Source: an uncultured Flavobacteriaceae bacterium (GTDB lineage: Bacteria > Bacteroidota > Bacteroidia > Flavobacteriales > Flavobacteriaceae). From it: a DNA stretch of 64,000 nt. Below the pieces are notes generated by a model. The model did no database searches, was not told where the DNA came from, and saw only the letters and a program-made list of their open reading frames with translations. Position numbers and translations under genes: made by a program. Below are positions 55,262 to 62,461 of this stretch, piece by piece (the first letter of the stretch is position 1; each line of letters starts with the position of its first letter). Where the stretch lies: the NCBI GenBank assembly GCA_947502975.1, contig CANNBV010000003.1:62001-126000 (forward strand), written 5' to 3'.

Positions 55262-55408
55262 ATGGCAAAAATTTACTCTGAAAATTCTGTAGAAAAAAAC
55301 AAAAACCTCGAGCCAAAAGAAGAAACAATAGAGTTTCTTTTAAATTACTCAAAAGCGCTTAAAGTTGTGAAAGGGAAACAAAAGAAGTACGAAATGCTTC
55401 TTAATTAA
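55262..55408 (+). CDS. Small 48-residue protein following the sigma factor
   Basis: ATG at 55262 to TAA at 55406-55408 encodes MAKIYSENSVEKNKN followed by LEPKEETIEFLLNYSKALKV and a basic end KGKQKKYEMLLN. It is soluble, charged and predicted helical. The phrase PKxETIExLLNxSKAL recurs, to my recollection, in short proteins of other Flavobacteriaceae at the same position after an ECF-type sigma factor. A terminator follows directly, so expression is likely. Function is unknown; interaction with the sigma factor or polymerase is only a guess from position. Confidence 0.6.
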   Translation: MAKIYSENSVEKNKNLEPKEETIEFLLNYSKALKVVKGKQKKYEMLLN

Positions 55409-55425
55409 TAGAAGAATGATTTAAT

Positions 55426-55460
55426 AAAAAAATCCTGATTTATAAAAATCAGGATTTTTT
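55426..55460. terminator. Bidirectional terminator between the small gene and nth
   Basis: AAATCCTGATTT and AAATCAGGATTT pair with a 4-base loop and A/T tracts on both sides; the stem covers the last codons and stop of nth. Confidence 0.9.
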
Positions 55461-56108
55461 CTTTTTATGATAGTCGTTAATTACTGATTTTCGACCTATA
55501 GTCTTAGTAATCACATCTTTTTCTAAATCCCAGCCACGAGCAGGAGAGTATTCGCGCCCATACCAAATAATTTGTAAATGCAAATCATTCCATAATTCTT
55601 TTGGGAATAAGCGTTTCGCATCTTTCTCAGTTTGAACAACATTCTTTCCGTTACTTAAATTCCAACGATACATTAAGCGATGTATATGGGTGTCTACAGG
55701 GAATGCAGGCACTCCAAAAGCTTGAGACATCACCACACTAGCTGTTTTGTGACCCACGGCAGGAAGTTCTTCTAAAGCTTCAAAACTTTTCGGAACTTTT
55801 CCATCATGCTTTTCGATTAAAATTTTTGATAAACCATGGATGCCCTTACTTTTCATCGGGGATAGACCAACAGGTTTTATAATATCTCTAATTTCCTCAA
55901 CAGAAAGTTTTATCATATCATATGGATTATCGGCAATTTCAAATAACAATGGCGTGATTTTGTTTACACGTACATCAGTACTTTGTGCCGACATCAAAAC
56001 AGCAATTAATAGAGTATAGGGGTCTTTATGATCTAATGGAATTGGAATGTGTGGGTAAATATTATTTAATGTTTTTATAACAAAGTCAACACTTTCTTGT
56101 TTAGTCAT
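55449..56108 (-). CDS. nth: Endonuclease III homologue lacking the iron-sulfur cluster
   Basis: This 219-residue HhH-GPD DNA glycosylase/AP lyase has the hairpin LPAVGHKTASVVMSQAF with catalytic Lys121 and VDTHIHRL with catalytic Asp139, as in endonuclease III, which removes oxidised pyrimidines and nicks the strand. The C-terminal [4Fe-4S] motif C-x6-C-x2-C-x5-C of E. coli Nth is missing: the segment reads WYGREYSPARGWDLEKDVITK, and the entire protein has no cysteine. The family is clear; the substrate range of this form is not known. The gene is divergent from bcp, whose -7 box is next to its start. Confidence 0.9.
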   Translation of the reverse strand: MTKQESVDFVIKTLNNIYPHIPIPLDHKDPYTLLIAVLMSAQSTDVRVNKITPLLFEIADNPYDMIKLSVEEIRDIIKPVGLSPMKSKGIHGLSKILIEKHDGKVPKSFEALEELPAVGHKTASVVMSQAFGVPAFPVDTHIHRLMYRWNLSNGKNVVQTEKDAKRLFPKELWNDLHLQIIWYGREYSPARGWDLEKDVITKTIGRKSVINDYHKKKKS

Positions 56109-56115
56109 TTGGTCG

Positions 56116-56123
56116 TATTTTTG
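56116..56123 (+). promoter_or_regulatory. -7 promoter box of bcp
   Basis: TATTTTTG matches TAnnTTTG, 41 bases upstream of the bcp ATG and only 8 bases from the nth start on the other strand. A TTG lies 16 bases before it at 56097-56099. Confidence 0.5.
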
Positions 56124-56163
56124 TAAAACGAAGTTAATAAATTATTAAGCAAAAAAAATTGAT

Positions 56164-56619
56164 ATGACTACATTAAACGCAGGGGATAAGGCGCCCGATT
56201 TTAAAGCCTTGGATGAGCAAGGAAATACTATACAGTTGAGTGATTATGCTGGTAAAAAATTAGTAGTGTTCTTCTATCCAAAGGCTAGTACTCCAGGGTG
56301 TACCGCAGAAGCATGTGATTTAAATGATAATTTTGAGCGTTTTCAGGCGCAAGGTTATGAGATTATAGGTGTGAGTGCAGATAGTGCAAAACGACAATCT
56401 AATTTTAAAACCAAATATGGTTTTAAATATCCTCTATTAGCTGATGAAGATAAAGCAGTAATTGAAGCTTTTGGTGTTTGGGGGCCAAAGAAATTTATGG
56501 GTAGAGAGTATGATGGTATTCATAGAACTACCTTTATTATTGATGAGAATGGTGTAATTGAAGAAGTAATTACCAAAGTAAAAACCAAAGCACATGCAGC
56601 TCAAATATTAGATGCATAA
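56164..56619 (+). CDS. bcp: Thioredoxin-dependent thiol peroxidase (peroxiredoxin Q)
   Basis: This 151-residue protein is an atypical 2-Cys peroxiredoxin. The active-site segment FFYPKASTPGCTAEACDLND contains peroxidatic Cys46 and resolving Cys51, five residues apart, as in Bcp. The family reduces hydrogen and alkyl peroxides using thioredoxin in the cytoplasm. KKFMGREYDGIHRTTFIID is the expected later motif. It is a single-gene unit divergent from nth, with its own promoter and terminator; pairing of an oxidative-damage repair gene with a peroxidase may be functional. Confidence 0.95.
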   Translation: MTTLNAGDKAPDFKALDEQGNTIQLSDYAGKKLVVFFYPKASTPGCTAEACDLNDNFERFQAQGYEIIGVSADSAKRQSNFKTKYGFKYPLLADEDKAVIEAFGVWGPKKFMGREYDGIHRTTFIIDENGVIEEVITKVKTKAHAAQILDA

Positions 56620-56647
56620 AAAAAGAGCCATTCGGCTCTTTTTTTTA
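56620..56647. terminator. Terminator shared by bcp and the converging gene
   Basis: AAAAGAGCC (56621-56629) and GGCTCTTTT (56634-56642) pair around the loop ATTC. The hairpin is followed by T residues and overlaps the stop of the minus-strand gene at 56645. Confidence 0.88.
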
Positions 56648-58129
56648 TTTCTTTTTTTCTGCAGTTCTTCGTCGCAACGTTAAAGGTTTTAGAGGTCTTC
56701 TGGTATATCCAAATAATCTATAATCTTTAATGATGTCTGCGGTGCCTTCTGGGAGCATATTCTCCCAACCGGTTTCACCTTTCTCAATCATTTGAAGTAC
56801 TTCTCTTGAGAAAATATTCATGATGCTTTCGTCGTATCCTTCAATATCAATAACTTTTCCGTTGTATTTAAAGAACTTGTATAATTCTTTCATACGTGGA
56901 TATACCTTTAAGTTTTCACTAGTGATGAGTTCTCCAGTTTTAGGATCGAACATTGGGTATAGGTATACTTTTAAATCTTTAAAAAACAATTTTCCAAAAG
57001 CTTCTAGAATACCACCGCTTATATGGCGATAATACTTTTCGTCAAAAATATCTATCAAATTACTTACGCCCATGGCAAGTCCCATTCTTGCTTTGGTATA
57101 GTTGGAGAAGTATTCGACAACCTTAAAGTATTCTTGAAAGTTAGAGATCATAACAGATTGTCCTAAAGCACATAACAAGTCTGCTCTATCTATAAAATCT
57201 TGTTCGTCAATCTTACCTTCAGCTCGTAAATTTGAGAGTGTAATTTCAAAAACAACTACAGTTTTATCAGGATCAACTTTGTTTTCCTTAATAAACATTT
57301 CATGTGACTTCTTGTACATTGCCATGTTTACTTTGGTAACTGGTCTAAAACTTCCACGAAGTGCAAGAATGTTTTTTTTGTAAAAAATTCTTGCAGGCAG
57401 AACGTTGTTACCATCTGGTCCAAACATAACAGCATCTGTCATCCCATTTTTAACGAGTTGTAAACTCATTAAGCGGTTATCTACATTTTTAAATACAGGC
57501 CCAGAAAAGTTAATGGTGTCAATTTCTAATTGATCCTTATCTAAATGATCATAGAGGTAGCGTAGTAATTTTTTTGGCTCATTATATTTGTAAAATGCAC
57601 CATATATGAGATTTGTTCCCAAAACTCCAAGCGTTTCTTGTTGTAACCGCGCATCAGTTTCTTTAAATCTAATGTGTAGAATGATTTCGTTATAATCTGC
57701 ACCAGCTTCAACTTGATATTTAATACCTACCCAGCCATGTCCTTTAAATTGCTTAGCAAAGTCTATGGTTGCAACAGTATTGGCATAGGTAAAGAATATT
57801 TTATTGGGATTTTGTTCTCTGGTAATGCGTTCTTCCATTAGCGCCATTTCATGAGTAAGCATTTTACGTAATCTCGATTCGGTTACGTATCGCCTGTCGT
57901 CTTCAATTCCATAAATAGCATCACTAAAGTCTTTGTCGTAAGCAGACATTGCTTTGGCTATTGTTCCAGAAGCACCGCCAGCTCTAAAAAAATGTCGAGC
58001 GGTTTCTTGTCCTGCGCCAATTTCAGCAAATGTTCCGTAAATATTTTCATTGAGATTTATGCGGAGTGCTTTTGATTTTAATGATGGAATATCATCGAAT
58101 TCTCTGTCACCATGTATGCTGATTTCCAT
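56645..58129 (-). CDS. Conserved-looking 494-residue protein of unknown function
   Basis: I cannot assign a domain to this soluble protein. It has no signal peptide and no membrane helix. Notable segments are IYGTFAEIGAGQETARHFFRAGGASGTIAKAMSAYD near the N-terminus, FTYANTVATIDFAKQFKGHGWVGIKYQ, LGVLGTNLIYGAFY, TDAVMFGPDGNNVLPARIFYKKNILALRGSFRPVT and LCALGQSVMISNFQEYFKVVEYF. The glycine-rich AEIGAGQETARHFFRAGGASG could contact a nucleotide or phosphate. Relatives occur widely in bacteria, as I recall, sometimes with misleading labels such as TonB-dependent receptor or adenylyltransferase. The end is basic (RRRTAEKKK). It is a single gene. Confidence 0.7.
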   Translation of the reverse strand: MEISIHGDREFDDIPSLKSKALRINLNENIYGTFAEIGAGQETARHFFRAGGASGTIAKAMSAYDKDFSDAIYGIEDDRRYVTESRLRKMLTHEMALMEERITREQNPNKIFFTYANTVATIDFAKQFKGHGWVGIKYQVEAGADYNEIILHIRFKETDARLQQETLGVLGTNLIYGAFYKYNEPKKLLRYLYDHLDKDQLEIDTINFSGPVFKNVDNRLMSLQLVKNGMTDAVMFGPDGNNVLPARIFYKKNILALRGSFRPVTKVNMAMYKKSHEMFIKENKVDPDKTVVVFEITLSNLRAEGKIDEQDFIDRADLLCALGQSVMISNFQEYFKVVEYFSNYTKARMGLAMGVSNLIDIFDEKYYRHISGGILEAFGKLFFKDLKVYLYPMFDPKTGELITSENLKVYPRMKELYKFFKYNGKVIDIEGYDESIMNIFSREVLQMIEKGETGWENMLPEGTADIIKDYRLFGYTRRPLKPLTLRRRTAEKKK

Positions 58130-58199
58130 AAGCTATATATAGGTTAATGCAATTTTGGGTAAAGATACCAAATAACGATAGTTTACAAAAAAATAACCC

Positions 58200-58207
58200 T
58201 ATTTTTG
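58200..58207 (+). promoter_or_regulatory. -7 promoter box of the MBL-fold gene
   Basis: TATTTTTG matches TAnnTTTG, 20 bases upstream of the TTG start at 58227. Confidence 0.5.
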
Positions 58208-58226
58208 TTTTATAAAAAGTTGTATT

Positions 58227-58988
58227 TTGAAGGTTACTTTTCTAGGCACTGGCACATCACAAGGTATTCCTGTTATAGGAAGTAAACATCCTGTATGTTT
58301 AAGTAAAGACAGTAAGGATAAGCGTTTGAGAACTTCTGTATTGATTGAGTGGAAGAATTACAGCTACGTGATTGATTGTGGTCCAGATTTTAGACAGCAA
58401 ATGTTGCGTTGTGGGTGCGAGAAATTAGATGGGGTTATTTTTACGCACGAACATTCTGATCATGTATTAGGGTTAGATGATATTCGCCCTTTTTATTTTA
58501 GACAAGGTGATATTTCTATTTATGCACACAAGCGCGTTTTAAAAGCTTTAAAAAAGCGTTTTGATTATATTTTTCAAACAGAAAATAGATATCCAGGAGC
58601 GCCATCGGTATCTATTCAGAGGATTAAGAATAAGCCTTTTAGATTAGGGGATGTAGATGTAGTTCCTGTTAAGGGAAAGCATTATAAGTTGAGTGTATTT
58701 GGATTTAGGTTTGATGATTTTTGCTACACAACGGATATTAAATCCATGAAAAACAACGAAATAGAAAAGATAAAAGGAGTCAAGATATTGGTTGTGAACG
58801 CATTGCGAATAGAATCGCATTATTCTCATTTTAATCTTGAAGAAGCTTTAGACTTTATTAGAAAAATAAATCCAGAACGCGCTTATCTTACGCATATTAG
58901 TCACCTTTTAGGTTTTCATGCAGAAGTAGAAGCACTATTGCCTAAGAATGTATTTTTAGCTTATGATAATTTAAAAATTTCAATATAA
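58227..58988 (+). CDS. MBL-fold metallohydrolase (PhnP/cyclic phosphodiesterase-like)
   Basis: This 253-residue enzyme has the metallo-beta-lactamase core: FTHEHSDHVLGLDDIRPF supplies the HxHxDH ligands, YTTDI the bridging acid region and LTHISHLLGFH the late histidines. The opening KVTFLGTGTSQGIPVIGS with a nearby cysteine (HPVCLS) is typical of the PhnP-type phosphodiesterases, which bind extra zinc through cysteines (CGCEKLDG) and act on cyclic phosphodiesters. The start is TTG at 58227, eleven bases or so after the promoter start region, with the conserved beta-strand following at once. The next gene starts directly after its stop. Confidence 0.87.
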   Translation: MKVTFLGTGTSQGIPVIGSKHPVCLSKDSKDKRLRTSVLIEWKNYSYVIDCGPDFRQQMLRCGCEKLDGVIFTHEHSDHVLGLDDIRPFYFRQGDISIYAHKRVLKALKKRFDYIFQTENRYPGAPSVSIQRIKNKPFRLGDVDVVPVKGKHYKLSVFGFRFDDFCYTTDIKSMKNNEIEKIKGVKILVVNALRIESHYSHFNLEEALDFIRKINPERAYLTHISHLLGFHAEVEALLPKNVFLAYDNLKISI

Positions 58989-59489
58989 ATGAAGCAAAGA
59001 ATTTTTATGTATCTGTTTGTGTTTGCACTTTTACTAGTCATTTTTCAGTATGCGAATGCTAAACGCATTTTTGAAGAACAAAACAGAAAGCTTGAAAAAG
59101 CAAATGCTAAAGTTGAAAGGTTGACGGATTCAGTCTCTGTTTTGCAGGAAGAAGTAATAGGTATGTCGCATTTTAGTTTAGAACGAAATGAAGACGCAAT
59201 AAGTTATTTTGAAAAAGATGGGTATGATGTGAGTGTGCTAATACCTATGATAAAAGACGGAATCTACACTATGAATGAACAAAAAGGGCAGCACCCTATA
59301 GTGCCTTATGCATCTTCTGAAGGAAAAAAAATACTAATAAATACTGTAAAACTCTTAAATCATAGATGGATTATAGCAGACTTTTCAGATGGTGAATATT
59401 GGGGAGAAGTATTTGTAACCTATTATGTTAATGAAGATAAAACTATTGATTTTAATCTGGTAGAATCTTTTTTATATCCTTTTGATTAG
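58989..59489 (+). CDS. Membrane-anchored coiled-coil small protein
   Basis: This 166-residue protein has an N-terminal membrane helix (about 4-22, IFMYLFVFALLLVIFQYANA), a coiled coil (about 27-58, EEQNRKLEKANAKVERLTDSVSVLQEEV), and a small C-terminal domain of mixed alpha/beta structure (MIKDGIYTMNEQKGQHPIVPYASSEGKKILINTVKLLNHRWIIADFSDGEYWGEVFVTYYV). Its ATG directly abuts the MBL-gene stop, so the two form an operon. Function is unknown. Its stop overlaps the converging lipoprotein gene by 4 bases. Confidence 0.72.
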   Translation: MKQRIFMYLFVFALLLVIFQYANAKRIFEEQNRKLEKANAKVERLTDSVSVLQEEVIGMSHFSLERNEDAISYFEKDGYDVSVLIPMIKDGIYTMNEQKGQHPIVPYASSEGKKILINTVKLLNHRWIIADFSDGEYWGEVFVTYYVNEDKTIDFNLVESFLYPFD

Positions 59490-59863
59490 TCAAAATCTAC
59501 TTTGTAAGCTGTTCCTTTAGCTTTTTTAACTTCACCAACATAAGAATATTCAAAAGTATAAGATGAGTCGGTAGTTGTTAGAATTTTAAGGTGTATATCT
59601 TTTTCTTCTGCCATATTTTTTGGGTTAATCGTTTTGAAGATTACTTCACAGTCGTTTATCCATCTTACTTCGGAAGAATCTATATGATTTTCATATGTTT
59701 CAATCTGTAAAGTTTCTGTTCTGGTAAATTTAGATTTAAAGACCTCGTTACTAAGAATAGACTCACTTTTAAAAACTCCAGTTTTGTAATCTGTACAATT
59801 GCGTTCTACTTGGTAACAGGATAAAAACATGAAGGGTATCAAGGCAATAATGATGTTTTTCAT
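59486..59863 (-). CDS. Small lipoprotein, function unknown
   Basis: This 125-residue protein starts with a lipoprotein signal, MKNIIIALIPFMFLSC, with lipidated Cys16. The mature part has a short beta-rich domain with two further cysteines (ERNCTDYKTG; WINDCEVIFKTINPKNMAEEKDIHLKIL). The ATG at 59863 is preferred over one seven codons upstream because it puts the signal at the N-terminus. Homologues in Flavobacteriaceae often carry the wrong label DNA topoisomerase IV. It is probably anchored in a membrane facing the periplasm. Confidence 0.75.
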   Translation of the reverse strand: MKNIIIALIPFMFLSCYQVERNCTDYKTGVFKSESILSNEVFKSKFTRTETLQIETYENHIDSSEVRWINDCEVIFKTINPKNMAEEKDIHLKILTTTDSSYTFEYSYVGEVKKAKGTAYKVDFD

Positions 59864-59901
59864 TTCAAAAGATATTTCTGGCAAAGCTACAAACTACAAG
59901 T

Positions 59902-60273
59902 TTATTTTTCGAAATTCTCGAAACTTCCATCAGAATAAAAAATAACTATACGGTCAATTTTCTTTTGATTTGATGAGTTAGATGGTGTCATCTTATTTTG
60001 TGTTTGTAGGGAAGGAAGTGGAGGAGTTGATTTTTCCGTTGTGTCGTTTTTAGGGAATGAGCCTTTCCCATTTAAAAGCCAATATAATTCTACCTCAGGA
60101 TAGGAGGATAATACTTTTAAAACAAATTCTAAACTAGGCTTATTTCTTCCAGAAAGAATATGCGAAATGCTGGATCGTTGTACACCTATTTTTTCAGCAA
60201 ATGAAGATGCTGATTCACCATAATAAGTGATGACTTTTTGAAGCCTTTTTGTGAATTTTTCACTGTTTATCAT
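59902..60273 (-). CDS. XRE-type helix-turn-helix regulator
   Basis: This 123-residue protein has an N-terminal XRE domain (about 5-70): FTKRLQKVITYYGESASSFAEKIGVQRSSISHILSGRNKPSLEFVLKVLSSYPEVELYWLLNGKGSF, with the recognition helix RSSISHILSGR. The C-terminal half is polar and ends with IDRIVIFYSDGSFENFEK, a beta segment seen in flavobacterial regulators of this size. The palindrome TTACAAATGTAA overlaps its own -7 box and lies in the upstream region of the M14 peptidase gene across the 284-base gap, so it probably represses both genes. Confidence 0.85.
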   Translation of the reverse strand: MINSEKFTKRLQKVITYYGESASSFAEKIGVQRSSISHILSGRNKPSLEFVLKVLSSYPEVELYWLLNGKGSFPKNDTTEKSTPPLPSLQTQNKMTPSNSSNQKKIDRIVIFYSDGSFENFEK

Positions 60274-60300
60274 TGTAAATTGCTCTAGACATAGATTTGT

Positions 60301-60316
60301 TGTTACAAATGTAACA
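60301..60316 (-). promoter_or_regulatory. Operator palindrome overlapping the XRE gene -7 box
   Basis: TGTTAC-AAAT-GTAACA is a perfect 6-bp-arm inverted repeat. On the minus strand it contains TACATTTG (60306-60313), an exact -7 box 33 bases upstream of the XRE ATG. Binding would block its own promoter. The rest of the gap (60317-60513) shows no gene. Confidence 0.6.
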
Positions 60317-60513
60317 AATTGTGTTCTATCTTGTTTAAAACGTTAGGTTTTTATTTTTATTATATTGATTTTTTTATTTATATGATTAAGTTTAATTAAC
60401 TGAAAATAAATAAGTTAATATAAATTTTAAAAAACAGGTGTTAATTTGAAACATTTCATAGTTATGCATATTAATTTATGTTTACTAATCTATACAAAAA
60501 GCATAAAAGACAA

Positions 60514-60549
60514 TGTTTACAAATGTAACATTTGAAATGTTTACTTTTG
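60514..60549 (+). promoter_or_regulatory. Second XRE operator and promoter of the M14 peptidase
   Basis: The core TTACAAATGTAA recurs at 60517-60528, inside TGTTTACAAATGTAACA. The -7 box TACTTTTG follows at 60542-60549, so the operator covers the expected -33 region. The start of transcription would be near 60553. Confidence 0.6.
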
Positions 60550-60566
60550 TGGTGTAAATGAAACAC

Positions 60567-61721
60567 ATGGAAGTTACTGATGTAAAATTATTGTTAGAAA
60601 AGCACAGAGAAAATTCACTTTCTCATAGGTATATTACCAATGAAAAACTAGCCCCATTATTTTCGAAATTTAAAAAGTATGCTGACATAAAAATTATAGG
60701 TCAGTCAGTTTTAGGAGACGATATTTTTTCAATAACAATTGGCACTGGTTCAAAAAAAATACTAATGTGGTCTCAAATGCATGGCAATGAATCTACCACA
60801 ACTAAGGCAATTTTCGACCTTTTGAATACATGTATTTCTAATAATCCTATCACGAATAGTATTTTAAGAGAGTGTACGCTTTGTATTATTCCTATTTTGA
60901 ATCCCGATGGAGCAAAAGCATATACTCGAGTTAATGCAAATAGTGTTGATTTAAATAGAGATGCTCAAAACAGGTCTCAACCAGAAAGTAAAGTGCTAAG
61001 AGCTATTTTTAAAGATTTTAATCCAGATTTTTGCTTTAACCTTCATGGGCAACGCACTATTTTTAGTGCTGGAAGTACTGATAAACCTGCGACTGTATCC
61101 TTTTTAGCTCCAGCTCAAGATGAGGAATGTACTATAACTACAACTCGAAAAATCGCAATGGAAATTATTGCAGAGATGAATATAAGCCTTCAAAAAGCGA
61201 TTCCAAATCAAGTAGGGGTGTATGATGACGCTTTCAATATAAATTGTGTTGGTGATACATTTCAATCTGAAAATGTTCCTACAATATTGTTTGAAGCTGG
61301 TCATTATGCTAATGATTATGATAGAGATAAAACTCGAGAGTATATCTATTCAGCTTATTTGACTGCCTTATCTTATATTGCTAGCACAGATATTGATGGC
61401 AGTAATTACAAACCTTACGCCGCTATTCCAGAAAATAAAAAGTTATTCTTTGATGTTATTATTAGAAATGCACGATTGCATAACCAAGCGACAACTACTA
61501 TTGATTTAGCATTTCAATATGAAGAACGTTTAGATAACAATGAGGTAGTATTTGTTCCAATCTTCAAAGAAAAGGGTGATTTATCAAATTATTATGCTCA
61601 CAGAGAGATTGATGCCAGTAATGGTTTAGTGTCAGCAATTGATGATAATGATATGAAAGTTGGTAACGAAAACGTTTTCGTAAAATTGAATAATGAGAAA
61701 ATCGCATTATTTTTAAAATAA
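60567..61721 (+). CDS. M14 family zinc carboxypeptidase-like protein
   Basis: This 384-residue protein has the M14 zinc site: His72 and Glu75 in SQMHGNEST, His160 in FNLHGQRT, and the catalytic Glu243 in LFEAGHYAND. The substrate segment NPDGAKAYTRVNANSVDLNRDAQNRSQPES is also typical. There is no signal peptide, so it is cytoplasmic; it may cleave peptides or peptidoglycan fragments. ATG at 60567 is preferred over ATG at 60558, which would leave only about five leader bases and fit relatives less well. The XRE operator at 60514 suggests repression by the divergent regulator. Confidence 0.88.
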   Translation: MEVTDVKLLLEKHRENSLSHRYITNEKLAPLFSKFKKYADIKIIGQSVLGDDIFSITIGTGSKKILMWSQMHGNESTTTKAIFDLLNTCISNNPITNSILRECTLCIIPILNPDGAKAYTRVNANSVDLNRDAQNRSQPESKVLRAIFKDFNPDFCFNLHGQRTIFSAGSTDKPATVSFLAPAQDEECTITTTRKIAMEIIAEMNISLQKAIPNQVGVYDDAFNINCVGDTFQSENVPTILFEAGHYANDYDRDKTREYIYSAYLTALSYIASTDIDGSNYKPYAAIPENKKLFFDVIIRNARLHNQATTTIDLAFQYEERLDNNEVVFVPIFKEKGDLSNYYAHREIDASNGLVSAIDDNDMKVGNENVFVKLNNEKIALFLK

Positions 61722-61759
61722 AATGCATTAAATATGCGTAATTTTTAGTGAAAATGTAT

Positions 61760-61767
61760 TATTTTTG
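61760..61767 (+). promoter_or_regulatory. -7 promoter box of the Lrp/AsnC gene
   Basis: TATTTTTG matches TAnnTTTG, 25 bases upstream of the ATG at 61792. Confidence 0.5.
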
Positions 61768-61791
61768 ATTTTTATTTAAGAAAATCGAATT

Positions 61792-62271
61792 ATGGGGAAA
61801 ATTAAATTAGACGAAATCGATCATCAAATTCTTGATATGTTGATAGACAACACAAGAATACCTTTTACCGATATAGCAAAAAAGCTTTTAATATCTGCAG
61901 GTACGGTACATGTAAGAGTAAAGAAAATGGAAGAATCAGGGATAATAAGGGGTTCTTCTTTGACATTAGACTATAAAAAACTAGGATACTCATTTATTGC
62001 TTATGTTGGTGTATACTTAAATAATACTTCACAAACACAATTTGTTTTAGAGCGTATAAATGAAATTCCTTTTGTAACTGTTGCTCATATTACTACTGGA
62101 AAGTTTAATATTTTCTGTAAAATTAGAGCAAGAAATACTGAACACGCTAAAGAAGTGATATTTAAACTTGATGAGATAGAAGGCGTATATCGTACAGAAA
62201 CCATGATATCTCTCGAAGAAAGTATTAATGACAAGAAACGCTTAATGCATTCTATTTTTAACGAAATGTAA
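61792..62271 (+). CDS. Lrp/AsnC family transcriptional regulator
   Basis: This 159-residue protein has an N-terminal AsnC-type winged helix (LDEIDHQILDMLIDNTRIPFTDIAKKLLISAGTVHVRVKKMEESGIIRG) and a C-terminal RAM/effector domain (SFIAYVGVYLN ... VTVAHITTGKFNIFCKIRARNTEHAKEVIFKLDEIEGVYRTETMISLEE). Lrp-type proteins form octamers and sense amino acids; the identity here is unknown. It is close to the general Bacteroidota Lrp type. A single gene with its own promoter and terminator. Confidence 0.93.
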   Translation: MGKIKLDEIDHQILDMLIDNTRIPFTDIAKKLLISAGTVHVRVKKMEESGIIRGSSLTLDYKKLGYSFIAYVGVYLNNTSQTQFVLERINEIPFVTVAHITTGKFNIFCKIRARNTEHAKEVIFKLDEIEGVYRTETMISLEESINDKKRLMHSIFNEM

Positions 62272-62296
62272 TTTGTTAATCCGTTATCGATATAAT

Positions 62297-62326
62297 AAAA
62301 AGCTCCGTTTATGGAGCTTTTTTATT
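62297..62326 (+). terminator. Terminator after the Lrp/AsnC gene
   Basis: AAAAAGCTCC (62297-62306) pairs with GGAGCTTTTT and is followed by T residues. Confidence 0.88.
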
Positions 62327-62461
62327 TTTATAGCATTACATATTGTCCATTAAGGTAATAATCGTGTAATTCGTAGAAAATTTTTGATATACTTATAGAG
62401 TTACAAGATATTTACCCCTAGTAATAAATGCTTTAACTCCCTCTGCTTATAAATTGATTTT

